Positions 1 through 5,112 of a DNA stretch of 7,681 bases are shown one piece after another. A program made the translations under genes and the position numbers. The DNA lies in NCBI GenBank assembly GCA_030646595.1, contig JAUSKS010000279.1, positions 1 through 7,681 of the forward strand, written 5' to 3'. Origin of the DNA: Gallionellaceae bacterium (lineage in GTDB: Bacteria > Pseudomonadota > Gammaproteobacteria > Burkholderiales > Gallionellaceae). Below the pieces are notes generated by a model. The model saw nothing but the letters and a program-made list of their open reading frames with translations, was not told the origin of the DNA and made no database searches. Numbering within the stretch: the stretch's first letter is position 1; the number at the start of each line of letters is the position of its first letter.

Positions 1-134
1 GGGCGGGGATCATATATTTGCAATATTCGCTGTGATACTATCCAAGCTGTAGCAAGCAAATTGCTGCAAAAGCCCTGAACTCTGTTCTGATCCAATATCA
101 GCGATGACGCTAGGAATTTTTAACTTTATGACCA

Positions 135-140
135 AGGGGA
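135..140 (+). promoter_or_regulatory. Ribosome binding site of the beta-helix protein gene
   Basis: AGGGGA lies 5 nt before the ATG at 146. It decides between that ATG and the upstream in-frame ATGs at 104 and 128, which have no comparable purine-rich site and would put a non-signal-like extension before a good signal peptide. Confidence 0.65.
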
Positions 141-145
141 ATTCA

Positions 146-1396
146 ATGAAACAACTGAATTTAAAATCACTAATCGCAGGGGTGGCAGCACTTCTGCTTA
201 TGTCGGGCACTGTTAATCAGGTGCTTGCTGCTGCGACACCGAAACCAGTTATCACCAGCGCCAACACGAAGAGCTGTGTAGTGGGTTTGGCGTGCAGCTA
301 TCAAATAACCGCAACCAACAGCCCGACCAGCTATAACGCCACTCCGTTGCCGGCAGGAATGACAGTCAGCACAAGCACTGGACTGATATCAGGGACTCCG
401 ACCACGGTAGCTACCACCACGGTTACCGTGTCTGCAACCAACGCAGGCGGTACTGGCAGTTTGGCAGTTGCATTCTCGGTTACCGTATCCCCAGCCAGGG
501 TGGTTGTAGCTCCAAGCGGCGGCAACTACACTACCATAACCGAAGCGTTGGCAGGCATTAACCCGACAGCTACCAACCCTTGTGTGATCGAGGTTTGGCC
601 GGGGGTTTATACCGAACCTGGAACTGTTGACCTTAAAAGCTATGTACACCTCAAGGGTTCGGGGCGTGATGTAACGGCCATCCAAACTTCACTAGGCCAA
701 ACAGCAGATGTTATCTCAGCTATCGGGCTAACCAATGTAACCATCTCGGAGCTGACCATTACAGGTGGTAAGTATGGGATACGTACCGAGTCTACAGCCA
801 CCAATTCCAATTCGATCACGATATCTGACAATACGATATCGAATAGTTGGCGTTTTGGAATTGCCGCAAACAGAGGCGATCGCTGGGGCTCCTTCACCAA
901 TTCGGCACTTATCACCGGGAATATTATTATTGACAATGGAGATTCAGGTATAGACCTTACCTGGACTTCTGCCACCATAAGCAGAAACCAAATATCGGGG
1001 GGCGGAAGCGGGAGAGACTACTGTGGTACTTCTTCTTGCCCGGGCATATTTATAAATAGTGGCGGAACTGAAACCCAGATCATTACAGACAATGTGATTA
1101 TTGGAAACAAAGGTGTTGGTATCTATGCGTGTAACAAAACCATTGCCACCATCGCCAACAATATCATTACTGATAATACGCAAGGCGGTATAGATTTTAG
1201 CTATGATGACTCTACGGGCACTGTGACCAATAACAAGATTGTTAATAACGGCACTCTTTTTGCAGATATCGTGATTAAATCCACAAATACAGCACTTCCC
1301 AACATTAGTTTCAATGTTTTCAATAGTATTACCGGTACCGGCGGGGTAGGTTCTTATAACGTCAACTCTAACGGCGATCCGATTCTAGTTCCGTAA
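146..1396 (+). CDS. Exported Ig-like (He_PIG) and parallel beta-helix protein
   Basis: Predicted 416-residue exported protein. The start at 146 is chosen because it has a well-placed AGGGGA site and begins directly with a Sec signal peptide: basic MKQLNLKS, a hydrophobic core (about residues 9-20) and a probable cleavage after VLA at residue 28. Residues about 34-115 resemble the putative Ig-like He_PIG family, with the typical LPAGM...STSTGLISGTP and VTVSATNAGG signatures. Residues about 118-395 look like a right-handed parallel beta-helix: a pectate-lyase-like entry (GGNYTTITEAL, VIEVWPGVYTE) followed by repeated short N/I/G-rich rungs such as ITISDNTISNS, ALITGNIIIDN, TISRNQISG, IITDNVIIGN and TIANNIITDN. 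Cysteines at 44/50, 293/298 and 146/329 could pair in the periplasm. Such folds bind or cleave polysaccharides or act as surface proteins; no catalytic residues can be assigned, so the function is open. No C-terminal sorting signal is seen. A strong hairpin follows the stop. Confidence 0.85.
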   Translation: MKQLNLKSLIAGVAALLLMSGTVNQVLAAATPKPVITSANTKSCVVGLACSYQITATNSPTSYNATPLPAGMTVSTSTGLISGTPTTVATTTVTVSATNAGGTGSLAVAFSVTVSPARVVVAPSGGNYTTITEALAGINPTATNPCVIEVWPGVYTEPGTVDLKSYVHLKGSGRDVTAIQTSLGQTADVISAIGLTNVTISELTITGGKYGIRTESTATNSNSITISDNTISNSWRFGIAANRGDRWGSFTNSALITGNIIIDNGDSGIDLTWTSATISRNQISGGGSGRDYCGTSSCPGIFINSGGTETQIITDNVIIGNKGVGIYACNKTIATIANNIITDNTQGGIDFSYDDSTGTVTNNKIVNNGTLFADIVIKSTNTALPNISFNVFNSITGTGGVGSYNVNSNGDPILVP

Positions 1397-1410
1397 GTAG
1401 CATGCTCTAA

Positions 1411-1438
1411 CTAGCGGCGGGCTTCTGCCCGCCGCTAG
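1411..1438. terminator. Perfect 12-bp hairpin between convergent genes
   Basis: Positions 1411-1422 (CTAGCGGCGGGC) are perfectly complementary to 1427-1438, with a TTCT loop. The hairpin lies 15 nt after the stop of the beta-helix gene and just beyond the end of the opposing oxidase remnant. No clear T-run follows on either strand, so it may be a weak or factor-assisted bidirectional terminator or an mRNA 3'-end stabiliser. Confidence 0.6.
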
Positions 1439-1453
1439 CCGCCTTGGCTTCCC

Positions 1454-1645
1454 TTACAAAACGCTCCCCGGATTCATCAGATCCTGCGGGTCCAGCGCCC
1501 GCTGGATATTGCCCATCATCTTCAGTTCCAGTGCACTTTTATATTCTCCGATATTTTCCCTTTTGAGTTGACTTAGCCCATGCTCGGCGCTGATGCTGCC
1601 ATGCACGACTCGGTTAATCTGTGCACTTTGCGTAATGAGGTCGGG
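1454..1645 (-). pseudogene. C-terminal remnant of an FAD-linked oxidase (paralogue of 2688-4091)
   Basis: In-frame minus-strand sequence matching about the last 70 residues of the intact oxidase at 2688-4091. Shared blocks are LITQS, HGSISAEHGL, QLKRENIGEYKSALEL and MMGNI.RALDP. Most aligned residues are identical, but there is a 7-residue in-frame deletion (the YDIVHAL segment of the intact copy) and the conserved EHGLG motif reads EHGLS. The FAD-binding domain, the zinc-ligand histidines and the substrate-binding Arg/Lys are all absent. Upstream of the LITQS block (beyond about 1645) similarity fades quickly, although the frame stays open to an ATG at 1696 that would add 17 unrelated residues. 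I read it as a dead duplicate rather than a functional small gene. Its relation to the intact copy suggests a past tandem duplication or insertion at this locus. Confidence 0.8.
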
Positions 1646-1910
1646 TTTTTTGTGGGGTCGGGCACATTTCAATCCCACACTAAAAATTAGGTGCAAAAAT
1701 TAATGAAATCCCCCCCGACCAAGGGGGAGACATCGGGAAATCTCTCGGTTACCATCAAAGCGCAATCTTGTAGGCATTTCTTGCATGTTGAGGGAAGCCC
1801 AGATTGAGTAGTGTTAATTTTTTGGTGCAAGTATCGTACCGTAACTGGAAACAACCGGTTTCAGTGCAATATGAAATTATTCATAACCTTTAACTACATG
1901 GGAGAATGCA
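1646..1910. other. Intergenic region upstream of the FN3 protein gene
   Basis: No convincing gene. It holds a C-rich/G-rich hairpin (TCCCCC at 1709-1714 with GGGGGA at 1723-1728), which on the minus strand is followed by T-rich sequence (1687-1708) but has no minus-strand gene behind it. A small dyad, GAAAC-AACCG-GTTTC, lies at 1848-1862 just before the FN3 gene leader. I found no confident -35/-10 pair. Confidence 0.4.
1901..1905 (+). promoter_or_regulatory. Ribosome binding site of the FN3 protein gene
   Basis: GGAGA lies 5 nt before the ATG at 1911 and supports that start. Confidence 0.6.
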
Positions 1911-2567
1911 ATGCGAAATAACAACCTCAAGAAAATACTGGCACTAGCCTTGCTGTTTACCGCATCGTCAGTATTTGCCGCAACCAAACCCGGTGTCCCA
2001 ACCAACATTGTGGCCACTGCAAATAGCACCACTACTGCAAGCATAACCTTCACCCCGCCTGCCAACAACGGGGGAGCAGTAATCACCAGCTATACGGTGA
2101 ACTGCAGCCCTGCTTGCTCTCCTGCTTCAGGACCCGCCTCGCCAATTACAGTAAATGGGTTGACTGCAGGCACTCCATATACATTTACTGTTACAGCAAC
2201 CAACAGCATAGGCACGAGCCTCGCTTCTGCTGTGTCCAATAGCGCACCTACTTGCTCCGCTGCTGAGTATTTTGTCGGAGAAATTGAACATTATAGTTAT
2301 AAGGCTTCCTATAATGTATACGGTGGGGGCAATTGTCAGCTTGCAGATGGTTGTTATGGCTATGTTGTTGCCCAAATGTGGACTTGTAGTAATTTAACAG
2401 GCTCTTCTATCTGGACCGAAAATTTACTTGGCCCAGCTCATGATAATAGTGTGTTAGAAACGCTCTATCAAATTAAGCAAAGCGGAAAATCGGCTTTTAT
2501 GTGGTTGGATAGCAACCCTGACCCTGCATACCTAACTAAAAGATTTCTTGGGGCAGATATTCATTAA
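1911..2567 (+). CDS. Exported fibronectin type III protein with an unknown C-terminal domain
   Basis: Predicted 218-residue exported protein. The signal peptide is clear: MRNNNLKK, a hydrophobic stretch at residues 9-18, and probable cleavage after VFA at residue 23. Residues about 27-112 form a fibronectin type III domain, with the usual PGVPTNIVAT opening, ASITFTPPANNGGAVITSYTV, and the closing VNGLTAGTPYTFTVTATNSIG block. Residues 113-218 are rich in Tyr, Trp and Cys (C115, C142, C148, C159) and match nothing I recognise. With C65 and C69 the mature protein has six cysteines, consistent with periplasmic or extracellular disulfides. The 3' part of the gene is visibly more AT-rich than the FN3 part, which hints at a joined module of separate origin. 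A strong intrinsic terminator follows, so the gene is probably monocistronic. It is flanked on both sides by oxidase 3'-end copies. FN3 modules usually mediate adhesion or carbohydrate contact; no enzymatic role can be supported. Confidence 0.8.
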   Translation: MRNNNLKKILALALLFTASSVFAATKPGVPTNIVATANSTTTASITFTPPANNGGAVITSYTVNCSPACSPASGPASPITVNGLTAGTPYTFTVTATNSIGTSLASAVSNSAPTCSAAEYFVGEIEHYSYKASYNVYGGGNCQLADGCYGYVVAQMWTCSNLTGSSIWTENLLGPAHDNSVLETLYQIKQSGKSAFMWLDSNPDPAYLTKRFLGADIH

Positions 2568-2593
2568 AACATAACGAGCGAATTTTCTTATCA

Positions 2594-2631
2594 TGGCTTG
2601 TATTGCTCCTCGCAATACAAGCCAATTTTTT
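2594..2631 (+). terminator. Intrinsic terminator of the FN3 protein gene
   Basis: A 13-bp stem (2594-2606 with 2612-2624, TGGCTTGTATTGC and its complement) with a TCCTC loop is followed by a T6 run at 2626-2631. It begins 27 nt after the stop codon. Confidence 0.9.
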
Positions 2632-2687
2632 AAGTGAGTAGTTTGATATCTGACGGCGAAATTCTGCTCGTGCTAGGGTACCGGCCC

Positions 2688-2900
2688 CTACAAAACTTTT
2701 CCTGAATTCATCAACCCCTGCGGGTCCAGCGCCCGCTTGATATTGCCCATCATCTCCAGTTCCAGTGCGCTTTTATATTCTCCGATATTTTCCCGTTTGA
2801 GTTGGCCTAGCCCATGTTCGGCGCTAATACTGCCATGTAGCGCATGCACGATGTCATACACGATCCGATTAACCTCTTTGCTTTGCGTGATCAAGGCAGG
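2688..2900 (-). repeat. Direct-repeat copy of the oxidase 3' end (intact copy)
   Basis: This 3' part of the intact oxidase gene is repeated, diverged and in the same orientation, at 1454-1645. The remnant lacks 21 nt, consistent with losses at the short CATG/CACGA repeats near 2845-2865. The pair brackets the FN3 gene. Confidence 0.75.
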
Positions 2901-4091
2901 GTTGTCGGCAGCATTGGGCATGGAGGCGTTGTAGTGGATATTGCCATCACCAATATGGCCGAAGGCGACGATGCGGATGCCGGGGAAAGCATGGGTTAGC
3001 GCGGCATCTGCTTGCGCGATGAATGTTGCGACGCTGCTGATCGGCACGGCAATGTCGTGTTTGATGCTGATGCCATCACGCTTTTGCGCTTCGCTGATAT
3101 TTTTGCGCAGCTTCCACCAGGCGTTAGCCTTGGTTATATCCGTGGTGACTGCGAATTCGCTTATACCTGCGCCGAAGGCTTGCAGTGCAGTGTGTAAAGG
3201 CTGATCCAGTGGCGCGGGCAGCACATCGGATAATTCAATCAGCACCATCCATTCATGGTGCGTAGCAAACGGTTCCTGAGTATCAGCTATGTGCTGGAAT
3301 ACCAGATCGAGACAGGAGCGCGAAATGATTTCGAACGCGCTCAGTTTGTCACCGCAGCTCGCGCGCAGGTGGGCCAGCAATTCGACTGCGGCTTGCGGGT
3401 CGCGTGTCGCTACGCAGGCGGTGGCCACAGATTGTGGGCGCGGAAATAATTTCAGCACAGCAGCAGTGATAATTCCCAGCGTGCCTTCCGCGCCGATGAA
3501 TAAATGCTTCAAGTCGTAGCCGCTATTGTCCTTGCGCAAGCTGCGCAAGCCATTCCAGATACGCCCATCGGGCAATACCACTTCTAGGCCCAGCACCAGA
3601 TCGCGCATGTTGCCATAGCGCAGCACATTGATGCCGCCCGCATTGGTGGAAAGATTGCCGCCGATCTCGCATTGCGTGGCGATGGCGGTCAGCCCCAAGG
3701 GGAACAAGCGCTGCACTTGTGCGGCAGCATCGTGCACGCTGGCTAAAGTGCAGCCCGCTTCCACGGTGAGTGTGTAATTGATGGCATCAATTGAGCGGAT
3801 GCGATTCATACGCGACAAATTCAAGACAATCTGTTCACCGTGCGGCAACGGCACCGAGGCACCACTCAAGCTGGTGTTACCACCTTGCGGCACGATGGCG
3901 ATATGGTGCGCGGCGCATAGCGTGACGACTGCGGATACCTGTTGTGTATCGGCAGGCAGCACGACGGCATGCGCCTGGCCGCTATAACGGCCGCGCCAAT
4001 CTTTGTAGTGCGGCGCGGCGGCGGCATCGGTCAGCACATTTTCTGTGCCGACGATAGCAATGAGCGCAGGAATTAAATCAGCGTGGAGCAT
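2688..4091 (-). CDS. FAD-linked 2-hydroxyacid dehydrogenase (GlcD/D-lactate/D-2-hydroxyglutarate dehydrogenase superfamily)
   Basis: A 467-residue flavoprotein of the usual family length that oxidises a 2-hydroxyacid to the 2-oxoacid and passes electrons to a carrier. The N-terminal FAD_binding_4 (PCMH-type) domain covers about residues 38-178, with PQGGNTSLSGAS (68-79), GGNLSTNAGG (144-153) and GAEGTLGI (200-207). The C-terminal FAD-oxidase_C domain runs to the end. The set expected for D-2-hydroxyglutarate dehydrogenase-like enzymes is complete: R329, K344, the metal-site motif GHIGDGNIHYN with H379 and H386 (N388 nearby), and E425-H426 in SAEHGLG. The spacing matches the human D2HGDH residues as I remember them. 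D-lactate or glycolate remain possible substrates. There is no signal peptide, so it is cytoplasmic or on the inner membrane face. The ATG at 4091 overlaps the stop of the upstream heme protein gene by 14 nt and lacks a clear ribosome site, suggesting translational coupling. Confidence 0.9.
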   Translation of the reverse strand: MLHADLIPALIAIVGTENVLTDAAAAPHYKDWRGRYSGQAHAVVLPADTQQVSAVVTLCAAHHIAIVPQGGNTSLSGASVPLPHGEQIVLNLSRMNRIRSIDAINYTLTVEAGCTLASVHDAAAQVQRLFPLGLTAIATQCEIGGNLSTNAGGINVLRYGNMRDLVLGLEVVLPDGRIWNGLRSLRKDNSGYDLKHLFIGAEGTLGIITAAVLKLFPRPQSVATACVATRDPQAAVELLAHLRASCGDKLSAFEIISRSCLDLVFQHIADTQEPFATHHEWMVLIELSDVLPAPLDQPLHTALQAFGAGISEFAVTTDITKANAWWKLRKNISEAQKRDGISIKHDIAVPISSVATFIAQADAALTHAFPGIRIVAFGHIGDGNIHYNASMPNAADNPALITQSKEVNRIVYDIVHALHGSISAEHGLGQLKRENIGEYKSALELEMMGNIKRALDPQGLMNSGKVL

Positions 4092-4806
4092 TGGGGCGTT
4101 TCAAAAACCAGATTTGATAAAGCGAGATCAGCATTTGCATGGCCATGGAAAATCCCAGCACTGCGCCTGCGATCACGACGGTGTAGGCATACACCGGATC
4201 CCATTTAGTCAGGAACCATGACATGATGTCCACGAACACCGCCACCATGGGCGATAACACCAGAAAGCGTTTGAACCAGACCTGTACCTCAGCCTGAATA
4301 AATATAAAACCGATTGCGAATAACAGCAAGCTGATGCCGAACAGGTGAATGTGCGATAGCTTGAGCAAACTGGTGAGGGACATGCCGGTATCTACCTTGG
4401 CGAATTCATGCAGGCCCTGATAGGTAGTAAAATCCGGCAGATTTCTGCCACTGGCTGTGCTATGGCAAGCTAGGCAAGTTTTTTGCAGTATCGGTTTGAT
4501 GAGCGTGGCATAGTCGGCTTCCGGCGCACCATCTTTCAGCCACGCCACCATGACATGGCGATCTTCTTCCTGGATATATCCCGCCATGGGCCCGCGTATG
4601 GCTGCTTCCAGCCGGGTGCCGCTGCGGTTTCCATAATAGCTGTCGGCTACATCGGTCACCGACAATCCCGGCTTGCTATCGTTGTTGGCATGAGTCACAT
4701 ACAGATAGCCCAGAGCCATCAGATAACCCACGCCGACCAGCAGCAGGAAAGCGGTGTAGAGCAATTTTTCACTGACGGTACAGTCGTAAAAGCGGCGTGC
4801 AGCCAT
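4078..4806 (-). CDS. Inner-membrane monoheme c-type cytochrome-like protein
   Basis: Predicted 242-residue membrane protein. The start at 4806 is preferred over the in-frame ATG at 4836 because AAGGA sits 7 nt before it. Hydrophobic segments fall at about residues 15-37, 152-171, 181-200 and 206-232. Between the first and second lies a hydrophilic domain with one CXXCH heme c site (CLACH, 111-115), which must be periplasmic because heme c is attached there; the short basic N-terminus would then be cytoplasmic. H152 and H154 (SHIHLFG) at the edge of the second segment could face a heme or quinone, but this is speculative. I do not recognise a named family; it resembles uncharacterised betaproteobacterial membrane cytochromes. 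Its stop overlaps the start of the FAD-linked dehydrogenase, so the two are very probably co-transcribed, and it may carry electrons from that enzyme or anchor a complex. Substrate and partner are unproven. Confidence 0.75.
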   Translation of the reverse strand: MAARRFYDCTVSEKLLYTAFLLLVGVGYLMALGYLYVTHANNDSKPGLSVTDVADSYYGNRSGTRLEAAIRGPMAGYIQEEDRHVMVAWLKDGAPEADYATLIKPILQKTCLACHSTASGRNLPDFTTYQGLHEFAKVDTGMSLTSLLKLSHIHLFGISLLLFAIGFIFIQAEVQVWFKRFLVLSPMVAVFVDIMSWFLTKWDPVYAYTVVIAGAVLGFSMAMQMLISLYQIWFLKRPNAPR

Positions 4807-4813
4807 GGTGTTT

Positions 4814-4819
4814 TCCTTA
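4814..4819 (-). promoter_or_regulatory. Ribosome binding site deciding the heme protein start
   Basis: On the minus strand TAAGGA is followed by 7 nt and then the ATG at 4806. The upstream ATG at 4836 has no such site, so the shorter form is preferred. Confidence 0.65.
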
Positions 4820-4903
4820 GTTATATAACCAAACATTGTTGCTTAAATTTTGCAGCTCTTGTTGCGATGGATAGTACGCTTCTATGTATTAATCCAGATT
4901 GCG

Positions 4904-5088
4904 CATTAGAGGCCACACCATTCCTTCTCCCTTGCAGGGGGAAGGGTAGGATGGGGGTAGTACCCGCAAGGGGTAGGCCAAATTTGTAATCAGCTAAAGC
5001 TGGACAACTTCGCACAGCAGTGGAAGACTGCATTTCTAACCCCCTCCCTAGCCCTCCCCCTGTAAGGGGGAGGGATTTTTGGCTAATG
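4904..5088. repeat. MITE- or REP-pair-like element with terminal inverted repeats
   Basis: The left arm (about 4923-4959) and the reverse complement of the right arm (about 5037-5075) share the pattern C-rich, TTRCAGGGGGARGG, TAGGRWGGGGGT. Both outer edges carry CATTAG (4904-4909, and 5083-5088 on the minus strand). The arms fold individually: CCTTCTCCC with GGGGGAAGG on the left, and a perfect CCCTCCCCC/GGGGGAGGG stem on the right. The core holds further small hairpins: TACCC/GGGTA at 4961-4975, CAGCT/AGCTG at 4991-5002, and CTTC-CAC/GTG-GAAG at 5008-5026. No coding sequence is present. It fills most of the gap between priA and the heme protein gene and resembles dispersed non-coding repeats of betaproteobacteria. 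Confidence 0.65.
5052..5080 (+). terminator. Terminator-shaped hairpin in the right arm of the repeat element
   Basis: A perfect 9-bp stem (5052-5060 with 5066-5074) with a TGTAA loop is followed by ATTTTT at 5075-5080, giving intrinsic-terminator form on the plus strand. No plus-strand gene precedes it. Its likely effect would be to block antisense transcription into priA. On the minus strand, after priA, no T-run follows. Confidence 0.4.
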
Positions 5089-5112
5089 GATTAGGGTTAA
5101 GTGCGATGCACT

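Noticed and set aside
104..145. N-terminal extension of the beta-helix protein from the ATG at 104
   Set aside because: It would place 14 extra residues before a good signal peptide, while the ATG at 146 has a clear ribosome site.
640..978. Minus-strand 112-residue open frame
   Set aside because: Antisense to the beta-helix repeats; its apparent regularity mirrors the repeats on the other strand.
1646..1696. ATG at 1696 as the start of a real 80-residue protein ending at 1454
   Set aside because: The first 17 residues are unrelated to the oxidase family, and the homologous part is only a degenerate C-terminal tail lacking the FAD domain.
4483..4989. Plus-strand 168-residue open frame
   Set aside because: Antisense to the heme protein gene, whose heme motif, membrane segments and operon overlap are convincing; the plus-strand product has no recognisable features.
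4821..5033. Minus-strand 70-residue open frame upstream of the heme protein gene
   Set aside because: It runs through the repeat element (PLAGTTPILPFPLQG is translated repeat), has no family match and no good ribosome site.
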